Origin: Arthrobacter globiformis
Lineage (GTDB): Bacteria; Actinomycetota; Actinomycetes; Actinomycetales; Micrococcaceae
Direction: 5' to 3'
NCBI RefSeq assembly: GCF_030817195.1
Contig: NZ_JAUSYZ010000001.1
Coordinates: forward strand, 1,426,001-1,490,000
DNA length: 64,000 bases
Shown: positions 7,704-15,622 of the stretch, one piece after another
Layout of the letters: every line of letters begins with the position of its first letter
Numbering within the stretch: position 1 is the stretch's first letter
Made by a program: the position numbers and the translations under genes
Notes under the pieces: generated by a model
What the model saw: only the letters and a program-made list of their open reading frames with translations
Databases searched by the model: none
What the model was told of the DNA's origin: nothing

Positions 7704-9389
7704 TCAGGCGAGTCCGTGCCGGTAGGCGTAGGCCGTGGCCCCGGACCTCGAGGTCAGGCCCAGCTTGGTGAAGATGTTGCTCAGGTGCCGGGCCACGGTT
7801 TTCTCGCTGATGAACAGCTCGGCGGCGATGTCCCGGTTGCTCAGTCCGTCGGCGACGAGCCGGATCACTTCGGTTTCGCGGGCGGTGAGTGGCCCGGCGT
7901 CGGGGGAGTGGCCGGCGTCGTACTTGGAGATTGGCAGCGGCTCTGCCCGGGCGCCCGGTGCACCCGGAACTGATCGCTCAGGCAGTGGCTGCTCCAGAGC
8001 CGAGAGCGCCGGTGCGGCGCCCAGCTCGGAAAATACCGCCCGGGCCGCCTCGCGCTCCAGCCGGGCGGATTCCTCGTCCCCGAGCGCGGCGCACAGGCTG
8101 GCCAGAAGGGCGCGGCAGCGGGCCGCTTCGAACGGCGCGTCGAGGCCGAGCCAGCGGGACCACGCGCGGCGCAGCAGCACCAGGGCAGCCTGCGGGTCGC
8201 CTTCGTGGAACAGGACGGCGGCCTCGGACTGCTCGGCGAGGGCGTGCAGCATGGGCATGTCGATCGAGGCGCAGAGCGAGGCCAGCTCCTCCATGGCGGA
8301 ACGTGCCGCCGGTGCGTCGCCTGCGGCCAGTTCGATCTCTACCGTGGCGGCGAGCATCAGGCGCCGGTAGTCGGGGCCGGCGCCGTCCATGGCCTGCCGG
8401 AGCAGGGTCCGGGCCTGGTCCGGCCTGCCCTGGGCCAGGCGGAGGAGTGCCAGCCCGGGCTGCGGCGGGAAGCCGGTCTCCTGGGCGTTCAGGTAGGCGG
8501 CCTCGGCGGAGTCGAAGTCGCCCCGGAGCCGGTGGATGTCGGCCTCCTGGTAGAAGCCGCCGTAGGTGGCCATCCGGTCGCCCTGGAAGGCGAGGTCCTG
8601 CGCGGTTTTGGCCGCGTCGAGCGCCTCGGCCCAGGCGCCGTGCAGCCGGTACAGCTCGGCCCGGTGCATCTGGCACTGGCCGCTGAAGAACACGAGGTTC
8701 TGCTGCGCGTCGCACCACCGGTCCAGCGCGCGGGTCCACTCGTGGGCGCGGTGCAGGTCGAAGGCCAGGTGGCAGGTTTCGATCACTGCGCAGTAGATGA
8801 TCCCGGCGGGGACGGGGGAGATCTCCCCGACGGTGACGGCCACCATGGCTTCGTCGAGCAGGGCCAGGCCGTCGTCGAGCTGGCCCAGCAGGATTTTTGC
8901 CTGGCCGAGGCCCAGCGTGCCGAGGGCCGCAGTGTCGGCGTCGCCATGTTCCCGGCCGAGGTCGGCGGCCCTGGTGAAGGCTTCCGCGGCGGCTGTGCCG
9001 TCGCCCTGGTAGAGGGCGTTCAGCCCGGTAGGGACGGAGAGCAGGCCCTCGAAGGGGCAGGGCTCAGTCAGGTCCTCGACGATCCGGCGGGCGCGGGCCA
9101 GCCAGCCGGCGCCTCGGGCCGGTTCGCCCAGCAGCATGAGGTTCATCCCGGTCCAGGCGGCGCAGCGGCCGGCGGCGGCGTAGTCGCCATCAGCGAGGTA
9201 CTTCAGGTGCGCCCGGGCCAGGATGTCCACTCCCTCGGAGCCGCGGCCGGTGAGGATCACGGAGGTGGCCAGCTGTTCCAGGTCGGCGGCCGGAAGTTCG
9301 GCGTCCTGGTCGGCAGCGGTGTACTGCCCGACGGCGTCCGGCCAGCGCCGTTCGGCGTAGGCTTCCCGGCCCCGTGCGAGTGTGGACAT
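7704..9389 (-). CDS. TPR-containing LuxR-family transcriptional regulator
   Basis: A 561-residue regulator. Residues 1-470 form a long series of alanine-rich helical pairs typical of tetratricopeptide repeats (for example ALLDEAMVAV and ALLRLAQGRPDQARTLLRQA). The last 65 residues are a LuxR/GerE DNA-binding helix-turn-helix with LTARETEVIRLVADGLSNRD and FISEKTVARHLSNIFTKLGL. There is no N-terminal P-loop, so it differs from MalT-type ATPases; it resembles actinobacterial TPR-LuxR proteins. ATG 9389 (MSTLARGREAYAERRW) is preferred, as the 19-residue upstream extension is proline-rich and unlike the repeats. It is monocistronic; the paired TGTCGACA sites about 190 bases upstream could control it, but this is untested. 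Confidence 0.87.
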   Translation of the reverse strand: MSTLARGREAYAERRWPDAVGQYTAADQDAELPAADLEQLATSVILTGRGSEGVDILARAHLKYLADGDYAAAGRCAAWTGMNLMLLGEPARGAGWLARARRIVEDLTEPCPFEGLLSVPTGLNALYQGDGTAAAEAFTRAADLGREHGDADTAALGTLGLGQAKILLGQLDDGLALLDEAMVAVTVGEISPVPAGIIYCAVIETCHLAFDLHRAHEWTRALDRWCDAQQNLVFFSGQCQMHRAELYRLHGAWAEALDAAKTAQDLAFQGDRMATYGGFYQEADIHRLRGDFDSAEAAYLNAQETGFPPQPGLALLRLAQGRPDQARTLLRQAMDGAGPDYRRLMLAATVEIELAAGDAPAARSAMEELASLCASIDMPMLHALAEQSEAAVLFHEGDPQAALVLLRRAWSRWLGLDAPFEAARCRALLASLCAALGDEESARLEREAARAVFSELGAAPALSALEQPLPERSVPGAPGARAEPLPISKYDAGHSPDAGPLTARETEVIRLVADGLSNRDIAAELFISEKTVARHLSNIFTKLGLTSRSGATAYAYRHGLA

Positions 9390-9575
9390 CGCGGCTTCCG
9401 TTTCCGGTGGCGGGTCGGAGCCTGGGGCGCATGCCGGACCCGGCACCCTCGGATCCGGTGGTGGGCGCGGCCCGTCATCTGTTTTTCAGGCTACCGCCGG
9501 GGTTGAGACGGCGGCAAGGTGCGGGGGAGACCTGCGGTTGGCCGTTGGTACCGGTCCTGCCTCGGCCGTGTATGT

Positions 9576-9603
9576 TGTCGACATCTGCCGTCCGATGTCG
9601 ACA
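9576..9603. promoter_or_regulatory. Paired TGTCGACA inverted repeat
   Basis: Two copies of the self-complementary octamer TGTCGACA (9576-9583 and 9596-9603) start 20 bases apart, which is two helical turns. One extra base on each inner side extends the inverted match to 9 bases. The spacing is what a dimer-of-dimers regulator would need. It lies upstream of the TPR-LuxR gene (minus strand). Confidence 0.35.
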
Positions 9604-9685
9604 GGCCACAGCGATGAGTGCGCGAGTTCTGCTTACTTGGGACCTAATGGAAGGCCGCGGCGAATCGGAAGTTGGCAGTCTTTGC

Positions 9686-9904
9686 TCAGTTGAGTGCTGG
9701 GACACCGCTTCCTTGAGGCCGGCTGTGACCAAACAGATTCTTTACGACCGGCGGGGAGGCGTGCTTCCGGCCGACCAGCGTGATCACGAGGGCGGCGACC
9801 ACCGACACTAGGGGGACGGGGACGAGCATCCGACCGGCCCAGACCAGTGCTAGATGGTCAGCACGGTGAGGCCATGGGCGGTCGGCTACCGCCGAAACGG
9901 TCAC
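9686..9904 (-). CDS. Possible small single-pass membrane protein
   Basis: A 72-codon frame from GTG 9904 to a TGA at 9686. A strong AGGAGG stands 9 bases before the GTG, which is the main reason to call it. The protein has one hydrophobic helix (MLVPVPLVSVVAALVITLVG, about residues 26-45), preceded by a short hydrophilic part and followed by a basic tail. No family is recognised. It could also be the surviving part of a longer membrane protein at the edge of the accessory region. Confidence 0.35.
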   Translation of the reverse strand: MTVSAVADRPWPHRADHLALVWAGRMLVPVPLVSVVAALVITLVGRKHASPPVVKNLFGHSRPQGSGVPALN

Positions 9905-10212
9905 ACGCTGAAGCCTCCTAAGCCCGGCCGGCCGTGAGCGGCAACACGCACTCGGCGATGAAACGTTCAGCATCAGCCGTCAATGGCGTGCTGACGGGGC
10001 AAAATCGGGTCATAGACCCATGTGAGCCTAAGGCGCACTATCGACTGCACCTACTGAATCGATCGCATAGTAAAAACGCGTCAGATCTTCAATTTTCACG
10101 TGGTGCAGATGTTCATTCCGGCAAGTGGGCACCTGCAGGGTATCTTCTTTGGAGGTGCTCCAGCGTCTTCCAAAGGCCCGCGTTGAAGCTTTGTAATCGA
10201 GAGAAGGATGAT
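9905..10212. other. Gene-free stretch upstream of the DGQHR-like gene
   Basis: About 300 bases with no convincing gene. GC content falls here from the chromosomal level towards that of the following cassette, so the left boundary of the transferred DNA probably lies in this stretch. A plus-strand frame is open from 9934, but its extra residues do not look like the N-terminus of the downstream protein. No direct repeat or tRNA marking an insertion site could be found. Confidence 0.4.
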
Positions 10213-11382
10213 ATGAAGGTCGCCTCCCAGCTGCATGATGCACGAATCAACGCCAAAAATGTGCTCCTAGACATCACCATTGCGGAATATGAAGTGCTCG
10301 TGAAGGGCGTGCTCCAGAACAACGAGTTTCAGAGGAAAAGAGTTAGGTCCTCAAAGACGGTGTACTCACTTCTGCGCAGTGACCTCTTGATCGGCTGCGT
10401 GATTCCTCCGGTGGTTTTGGCTCTAAACTCTGACGTCACATTGACGGATTTTGCCAATGATGAAGAGTTGGCGGACACTATCCGGAATAATGCCGCAAGC
10501 CTTGTGATTCTAGATGGTCTCCAGCGAACGCACACAATAATTGATCTTCTCAACGACCTTCGCCGTGAGGGTGATGAAACGCAAATCAAAAAGGTCGAAG
10601 AATCTAAAATTCGCGTTGAGATATACATCGGTCTCAATCGGCTGGGCATCCTATACAGGATGCTTACCTTGAATACCGGGCAAACACCCATGTCCTTGAG
10701 ACAACAGATCGAAATCCTTTACCTGGACTACATAGATACAAATGTTAACGGTGTGGAGCTGATCCGGGAAGCAGAAGGCAGAACGGCAAGCAAAATCAAC
10801 CAGTTCAACTTCAAAGATGTGGTTGAAGGCTTCAATGCATATCTTGATCGCGATGAACTGCCTATTGATAAGGCAAACATACTAGAGAACATTAATAGTC
10901 TAGAAAAGCTTTCCAAAGAGAATAAATCGACCGAGCTCTTTGAGAAGTACCTCGAAGCCCTTAGCCTCTTGGTAGAGACGGTGGCCGATTTGTGCGAGGG
11001 CGCGGAGTTGTCAGTCGATTATCTCGAGCGAAATGCCTCTCCTTTTGGAAAGAATGTCACTCAAATATTCAAGCGACCCCAGGCTATGTCTGGCCTCGGC
11101 GCAGCTCTAGGAAAGCTTATAGACTTTGAGATTATCGGCAGTGTTGACGACGCTATCCTTTCAATTAAGAAGCTCGAAGTGGAAAGCGGCGATGAGTTTC
11201 TTGAGGAAATGAACAATTCGCTCGAATGGTTGAAGAACAATACCACTAAGATCGGTAATGCCCAGCGCACATTTTTTAGCTTTTACTTCAGGGATCTGCT
11301 TAACAGGGATTCCGATAGCTACGCTGACTTGCTCCGTGCCTCGAAGAGTGCACTTCGCAAATATCAATCCCAGAACCTGTAG
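10213..11382 (+). CDS. DGQHR-domain-like protein (candidate defence gene)
   Basis: A 389-residue protein. Its central motif VILDGLQRTHTIIDLL (near residue 97) is a variant of the DGQHR signature found in DndB-like and DUF262/ParB-fold proteins, where it forms part of a nucleotide- or DNA-related active site; glutamine is shifted by one (DGLQR). Other conserved-looking parts are RKRVRSSKTVYSLLRSDLL before it and MLTLNTGQTPMSLRQQIE after it, the latter resembling the NTG/N-x-GT segment of DGQHR proteins. The C-terminal half is helical. GAGAAGGA lies 5 bases before ATG 10213. GC is visibly lower than in the flanking genes. The HEPN-like gene starts 8 bases after its stop. Defence function is inference from the motif and neighbourhood. 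Confidence 0.72.
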   Translation: MKVASQLHDARINAKNVLLDITIAEYEVLVKGVLQNNEFQRKRVRSSKTVYSLLRSDLLIGCVIPPVVLALNSDVTLTDFANDEELADTIRNNAASLVILDGLQRTHTIIDLLNDLRREGDETQIKKVEESKIRVEIYIGLNRLGILYRMLTLNTGQTPMSLRQQIEILYLDYIDTNVNGVELIREAEGRTASKINQFNFKDVVEGFNAYLDRDELPIDKANILENINSLEKLSKENKSTELFEKYLEALSLLVETVADLCEGAELSVDYLERNASPFGKNVTQIFKRPQAMSGLGAALGKLIDFEIIGSVDDAILSIKKLEVESGDEFLEEMNNSLEWLKNNTTKIGNAQRTFFSFYFRDLLNRDSDSYADLLRASKSALRKYQSQNL

Positions 11383-11390
11383 GAGCAAGA

Positions 11391-12515
11391 GTGCGTAATG
11401 AGGGGGCCAGTGTCAGCCTGGAGTTGGTCAGCAATGGAGCCGTCGCTGAAGTGCTGGAATTCAATTGCACAGACCTCTTTGATGGCCGACTCCTGTCTAC
11501 CCCATTGAAGCTTGATACCTCATTGAATGTCGAGAATTTCCAACTGCACTTTCTTGCCAAGAAAAGTGTCAATGAAAATGAAATACTTCCCGTACTTGAC
11601 GCTTCGCAAAAGAAGGCGCGGATCGGGTGGTGTGTGCCGATTAACGCTCTGGCATCCGACGATCACGGCCGAGCCGAAGATCCACATTTTCTGAAATATG
11701 CATATGTGGCAATCCATCGTCTTTTTAGGGCTGACATGGAAGAATTCTTCACGAAGTCTCCAGATGCGCAGGACATGGTTGACAGAACGCTTCAGTTTTC
11801 CGACTTAATTCACTCTGATACGTGCTTGCTAGTAGTCAACCTGGATGCTATGCCTGCTCGGTCGTTCGACATCGATAGGTACATGCCGAGCCTGATAGCC
11901 AGAGGCTACGTTAAGCTCACTCACCGGACTCCCGACGATCTTGTCTGGACGGTGAAGTCACCTGAAGAGGCTCCCAGATCTCTGGTTGTTGAACCGGTCT
12001 CGAACGAGTTGACGGACGTGGAGTTGATAGGCAGCCTTCTCCATAACTCGGTGGCATATGAGGCGCATCCTGTTTTCTGCTTTTTCTATATTTATCAAGT
12101 TATTGAGCTCCTGATGGAGCACGTCTTTATGGCCGAACATGCCGCCATACTTGATGAGTACCGGCATTCCGTTAATGAGCTGTCAACGGCAAAAGAGGTG
12201 ATGGAGAAGTTGAATCGCGTGACGTCCGAGAAGAAGCGGCTGACCCTGCTAATAAATGAGTACTCAAAAAGCCGATCTAATCTGGAGAACCTAAAGCAGT
12301 CATGCAATGATTTCCTTCTAAAGGAAGGCCGCGCTGGCGGTGGCGACTTTCAGTCATACTTTTATGGTATTAGAAACCATATATTTCATCAGCTGCGAGA
12401 TCTGAAGGAGGAAAATGTCGAGCAGCTGGATTTGGTCGTGCGCGATTTTGTCGATTTTTTGCCTTCGCTACTGAGTACTTACAGAACGAGGCAATTTGTG
12501 GCTGCCGGTGCTTAG
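11391..12515 (+). CDS. HEPN-motif protein, partner of the DGQHR-like gene
   Basis: A 374-residue protein of unknown family, starting at GTG 11391 with AGGAG 9 bases upstream and 8 bases after the DGQHR-like gene. The N-terminal 200 residues are an alpha/beta domain I cannot name. The C-terminal part (about 230-365) is all-helical and holds the sequence YGIRNHIFHQLRDL, a good match to the HEPN ribonuclease signature RNxxxH, which carries the catalytic arginine and histidine in toxins and RNases of that superfamily. A coiled-coil-like stretch (EKKRLTLLINEYSKSRSNLE) comes before it. Low GC and tight spacing show that both genes moved together. An abortive-infection or toxin-like role is inference. 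Confidence 0.68.
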   Translation: MRNEGASVSLELVSNGAVAEVLEFNCTDLFDGRLLSTPLKLDTSLNVENFQLHFLAKKSVNENEILPVLDASQKKARIGWCVPINALASDDHGRAEDPHFLKYAYVAIHRLFRADMEEFFTKSPDAQDMVDRTLQFSDLIHSDTCLLVVNLDAMPARSFDIDRYMPSLIARGYVKLTHRTPDDLVWTVKSPEEAPRSLVVEPVSNELTDVELIGSLLHNSVAYEAHPVFCFFYIYQVIELLMEHVFMAEHAAILDEYRHSVNELSTAKEVMEKLNRVTSEKKRLTLLINEYSKSRSNLENLKQSCNDFLLKEGRAGGGDFQSYFYGIRNHIFHQLRDLKEENVEQLDLVVRDFVDFLPSLLSTYRTRQFVAAGA

Positions 12516-12843
12516 CGGTGCAGCGAAGGAATGCTTGAATGCCAGGAACGCGTTCACCCCGCGGACCACCGCGTTTAGAGCGGAGTCCAGGGGCCCTAGA
12601 AACTGCCCCACCATGGGCGTCCCGGAAAACGACGGAGCGCTCAGCGGCGCTTCCCCCTGCAGACCAGCGCGGATCACCGATATGGTTCAGGACGTAGATT
12701 CCGGCACCGGCGTTGAGGGCCGCGAAGAGCAGGACCGATCCAAGCGCAGTCCAAGGAAGCCTGCGAGGACGCCAAACACCGACCGCAAGCGCGAAGACGG
12801 TGGCGGCAACCCAAGAAAAGATGCTGAGTTCGTCATGGCTCAT
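12468..12843 (-). pseudogene. Small membrane protein gene, frameshifted remnant
   Basis: From ATG 12843 one frame encodes MSHDELSIFSWVAATVFALA and a second hydrophobic segment (ALGSVLLFAALNAGAGIYVL) up to about 12685. A second frame from about 12677 continues with a protein-like segment including MVGQFLGPLDSALNAVVRG and a stop at 12468. Together they look like one membrane protein of roughly 120 residues split by a shift near 12660-12690. The 3' end overlaps the end of the HEPN-like gene on the opposite strand, which suggests the cassette was inserted into or next to it. The family is not recognised. Confidence 0.4.
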
Positions 12844-13258
12844 GCCGCTCAATGGATCCAAGAATTCCCGCCCCTTACAGTTGAAGTCAATGCTTGTTTT
12901 GTTCCCAGTGAACCTATCCAATCACCCCGGCTATGTCGCTGCAGTTAGTGGCGCAGACTGGTGAAGTCGGCAACTGGTAGGTGCATAGTTTCCGCAGGTG
13001 TAGCGAGTATCACGCCATGGCCAAGCGTCGGGGTAGACGCTTGGCAGCTGGTTTCGCCGCCGCCGGAGAACGACACCACCTCAGGGCCGGCTGCAGTTGT
13101 CGTCCGGGAGTGGTTGCATCCGTTGGACAGGCAGCAGGGCTTGGCGTCACTTCTGGCCCCCGACGCCCGAGGGGCCAGAACGCTTGGCATACTCACATGC
13201 GGGCGTTTCAACTCAACGGGGCGCCCGTCAACAGATGTGCTGGTCGCTGGGTTACCCT
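12844..13258. other. Gene-free stretch between membrane remnant and EcsC-like gene
   Basis: Roughly 400 bases without a convincing gene. Frames open on the plus strand from 12961 and 12981 have mixed codon use and no ribosome binding site. The only structure seen is the perfect hairpin at 13151-13180, listed separately. Confidence 0.4.
13151..13180. terminator. Perfect 10-bp GC-rich hairpin
   Basis: TTCTGGCCCC and GGGGCCAGAA form perfect 10-base arms around a 10-base loop. There is no T-run after the stem on either strand. It may act as a terminator or insulator ahead of the EcsC-like gene promoter; the role is not shown by sequence. Confidence 0.35.
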
Positions 13259-13259
13259 G

Positions 13260-13287
13260 TTGAGATGTCAGCAGGGTTCTCTAGAAT
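13260..13287 (+). promoter_or_regulatory. Predicted sigma-70-type promoter of the EcsC/TerB-like gene
   Basis: TTGAGA (13260-13265) and TAGAAT (13282-13287) are separated by 16 bases, close to the housekeeping consensus. The downstream gene starts at 13331 with GGAGG before it, leaving a leader of about 35 bases. Confidence 0.5.
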
Positions 13288-13330
13288 CTGGCAACCTAGC
13301 TAGACACGCAACTGACTTGGAGGACTTGCC

Positions 13331-14497
13331 GTGCCCAAAGCTCCGATCGATGCTGTTGACGCTGTAGACATCGAGAACGCTGTAGACATCGAGAACGCTG
13401 TAGACGTCGACGACGCCAATGATGCAGACCGGAAGGTTGTAGAGAATGAGCGAGAGGAGCTGCGGAAGTTCATCACGGGGCTGAGCCCGAACGACATCAA
13501 GTCGGGCGAATGGTTCACCAAGCTCGCCGCGCAGGCCCTGAGCTCCTACACCAACAAGGTGAACTGGCAGTACTTCCAAGAGCGGTACGAGGGCGTGCCC
13601 GCTGACGCCATCGTGGACCAGCGGATCAAGATGGCGACTCGGTACGCCGCGCTCGAAGGTGGGCTCTCCGCCGGAGCCTACTCGGCGACCGTCATCGCCA
13701 CACTAGGTAGCCTTGGTGGTTCCTCACCGGCGACTGTCCCGGCCGCTATCGGAACTGTCATGGTGGACGTCGCGTTCATCACCCAGCTCCAGCTTCGCCT
13801 CGCCTACGACATCGCCGTCCTCTATCGCGTCCCGCTCGACCTGTCCGACCCCGATGACATGTGGAAGCTCATCCGTGTGGCCTTCACCATCAAGAGCGGG
13901 GAAGTCGTAAGCCAAGGCGTGGTCAGGGCGGTACCAGCCATCATGCGGCCGCTGATCAAGCGCTTCTATTCCGGCGCGGTACTGTCCGCCGCGAGGGGGC
14001 TTCCCTTCGTCGGAAAATTCCTCCTGCAGCGCAGCGTCATCAAGATTGGCATCCCGCTCGTCGGCGTTCCACTCGCGGTGGTGCTGAACCGCTATACAAC
14101 GCTGATCGCGGGGCGGCACGCGCGAGCCGTCTTCCGGAACGAGGCGCGGGTGATAGAACTCGCCGAGAAACTGAGCGAGCGGAGTCGGCAGCCGCAGCTC
14201 ATGCTGTGGGTCGCGTGGCTCGTCATCATGGCGGACCACAAGATCTCCGACGACGAGGCCCTGTTGATGCGTCACTTGGTGAGGCTGGTCCGGGATAGGC
14301 ATCAGGTGGTCGATGAGCAGCTCGCCCACCTCGTCGACATCGACCCCGCGGACGTGTGGCGACGCCTGGATGCCGAGCCGGGGGATCTAAGCGACATCCT
14401 CGACGTTGCAGACTGCGTGGCCTCTGTGGATGGTGCCATCAACGCGCGCGAGAAAGTAATCATCTCTGAGCTTGGAGACCGAGCCGGCCGAGTCTGA
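13331..14497 (+). CDS. EcsC-like protein with C-terminal TerB-like domain
   Basis: A 388-residue protein starting at GTG 13331, with TTGGAGGA 5 bases upstream. Residues 1-35 are an acidic tail built from three near-identical six-residue units (NAVDIE type) encoded by an 18-base tandem repeat. Residues 60-270 resemble EcsC-family proteins: glycine/alanine-rich hydrophobic helices such as ALEGGLSAGAYSATVIATLG and GTVMVDVAFITQLQLRLAYD. The C-terminal 110 residues look like a TerB domain, with MLWVAWLVIMADHKISDDEA and VADCVASVDGAINAREKVII, the two acidic metal-binding-like repeats. TerB domains occur in membrane-linked stress and defence complexes. It has its own predicted promoter and no partner gene. 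Function unknown. Confidence 0.65.
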   Translation: MPKAPIDAVDAVDIENAVDIENAVDVDDANDADRKVVENEREELRKFITGLSPNDIKSGEWFTKLAAQALSSYTNKVNWQYFQERYEGVPADAIVDQRIKMATRYAALEGGLSAGAYSATVIATLGSLGGSSPATVPAAIGTVMVDVAFITQLQLRLAYDIAVLYRVPLDLSDPDDMWKLIRVAFTIKSGEVVSQGVVRAVPAIMRPLIKRFYSGAVLSAARGLPFVGKFLLQRSVIKIGIPLVGVPLAVVLNRYTTLIAGRHARAVFRNEARVIELAEKLSERSRQPQLMLWVAWLVIMADHKISDDEALLMRHLVRLVRDRHQVVDEQLAHLVDIDPADVWRRLDAEPGDLSDILDVADCVASVDGAINAREKVIISELGDRAGRV

Positions 14498-14549
14498 TGC
14501 TGAAGCGCTGAAGTCCAAAGCGGCGCCAAATTCGCCAGGGCCCATCCGC

Positions 14550-14603
14550 CTGCAGCAGTTACAAAAATTGCTTAGCCGCTAGAGTTTTTTGTAACTGCAG
14601 CAG
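14550..14603. repeat. Long inverted repeat between EcsC-like and zinc-ribbon genes
   Basis: Left arm CTGCAGCAGTTACAAAAA (14550-14567) pairs with TTTTTGTAACTGCAGCAG (14586-14603) in 17 of 18 positions, with an 18-base spacer. The inner ends are A/T runs, so a transcript in either direction would have a stem closed by A-U pairs. This differs from a normal terminator, where the U-run follows the stem. It could be a bidirectional terminator, a regulator site or the end of a lost mobile element. Confidence 0.5.
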
Positions 14604-14632
14604 TTGTCGCTACCTGGGGATACATTGCACCC

Positions 14633-14881
14633 ATGGCCAACGGTGTGAAGCCCGCAAAGAAACGTGAGAGTGTCCGCAGGTGCCCTGTTTGCGGCCAGGA
14701 AGCCTGGCGGATCGCCTACGGCATGGTGATGCCAGAGGCCATGTCCGAGCACCCGAAAACTGAGTTTGCCGGCTGCTGCCTGACCGAGGAAGTACGCATC
14801 TATCCCGCCACGGGCAAGGTTGAATCCGGGGTCCCGAAGTGGGCATGCCAGAACCCGGAATGCCGACACCGTTGGTGGTGA
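14633..14881 (+). CDS. Small zinc-ribbon protein
   Basis: An 82-residue basic protein with two pairs of cysteines that can hold a zinc ion: CPVCGQEAW near residue 17 and CQNPECRHRWW at the very C-terminus. A single CC lies between them. The pattern is that of a treble-clef or zinc-ribbon fold, often found in nucleic-acid-binding or adaptor proteins. There is no strong ribosome binding site; TACATT 6 bases upstream could be a -10 box of a leaderless transcript. It follows the long inverted repeat and is convergent with the lipoprotein gene. Function unknown. Confidence 0.65.
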   Translation: MANGVKPAKKRESVRRCPVCGQEAWRIAYGMVMPEAMSEHPKTEFAGCCLTEEVRIYPATGKVESGVPKWACQNPECRHRWW

Positions 14882-14902
14882 CCGCTGGCGGAGCGTTTCC
14901 CA

Positions 14903-15529
14903 TCAGGCCGCCGGGGCCATCCATAATCCGGCGACTGCAGTGCGGCCAGGCGCCGTGGTCATGCGAGTGATGTGGACGGACACGGGTCCTGCTTCAAGAT
15001 CCAGTTTCGCGCTGGCTGTGGTTCCGCAGTCGAGGGCTAATTCGTGCGTCGTTCCTCCTCGTCGATCGGGCTGGAAGATAGTGAGCGATGCTTTGAGCAC
15101 TCCCACGCATTCAGCGGTAACTGCGTAGCTTCCCTTTGGTATTCCTGGGGCCGACAATCGGAATCCGTCATTGCCCAGTCCGCCTGATCCACCCAAGACA
15201 AGACCGTCAGGCGGAAGGCCCAGGCGGCTGTCTAGTTGCGCCCCGTTTCTCGCCTGCACTTGGGCAGTAGTGGGATCGACCTTCGGCGCGGATGGGAGAA
15301 CTGGAGGGGAGGTCATGGCTGACGGGGCCGCCTTTGGCACGGGCGGGGAAGCTGACGGGGCCGCCTTTGGCACGGGCGGGGAAGCTGACGGGGAGAGTAC
15401 GGCTGATGGGACAGCCGGAGCCGGGCTGTCATCTTGGTACTCACATGCACCTAGTGCGATTCCGGAACTGGCCAAAACCAGCAACAGCGCGATAGCCCGC
15501 GACCAACGATTTCCCCCAAGTACTGCCAT
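14903..15529 (-). CDS. Predicted secreted lipoprotein, hypothetical
   Basis: A 208-residue protein with a lipoprotein signal peptide: a basic start (MAVLGGNRWSR), a hydrophobic core and a lipobox-like LGAC with cysteine near residue 29, so it should be anchored on the outer face of the membrane. A proline/alanine linker follows (residues 35-85), containing two exact copies of SASPPVPKAAP. The C-terminal 110 residues form a compact domain with two more cysteines (AECVG and LDCG), perhaps disulfide-bonded, and a beta-rich pattern. No family is recognised. ATG 15529 is the first start before the signal peptide. The gene is convergent with the zinc-ribbon gene. Confidence 0.7.
   Translation of the reverse strand: MAVLGGNRWSRAIALLLVLASSGIALGACEYQDDSPAPAVPSAVLSPSASPPVPKAAPSASPPVPKAAPSAMTSPPVLPSAPKVDPTTAQVQARNGAQLDSRLGLPPDGLVLGGSGGLGNDGFRLSAPGIPKGSYAVTAECVGVLKASLTIFQPDRRGGTTHELALDCGTTASAKLDLEAGPVSVHITRMTTAPGRTAVAGLWMAPAA
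15318..15393. repeat. 33-bp tandem repeat inside the lipoprotein gene
   Basis: Two exact 33-base units lie at 15318-15350 and 15351-15383, followed by a partial third unit. They encode the 11-residue SASPPVPKAAP repeat of the lipoprotein linker on the minus strand. The unit is a multiple of three, so copy number can change without breaking the frame. Confidence 0.85.
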
Positions 15530-15622
15530 GCGCCAACCCTATCGGCATCTACGGCGGGTTCGCCTTGCTGGAGTGGGTCCGACGTTGAACCGGCACGCCC
15601 GCATGGAACAACACCGGTCAGG

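Noticed and set aside
8205..9506. 433-codon plus-strand frame opposite the LuxR gene
   Set aside because: Its composition is glycine/valine-rich as expected from a shadow, and the LuxR-TPR protein on the minus strand is well supported.
12961..13263. 100-codon plus-strand frame in the gene-free stretch
   Set aside because: There is no ribosome binding site, the composition is poor and no recognisable pattern is seen; it also contains the hairpin at 13151.
13368..13410. CRISPR-like short repeats
   Set aside because: The 18-base units are contiguous, without spacers, and encode an in-frame acidic peptide repeat.
15318..15393. CRISPR or mobile-element repeat
   Set aside because: The 33-base tandem unit is in frame within the lipoprotein linker and codes for SASPPVPKAAP.
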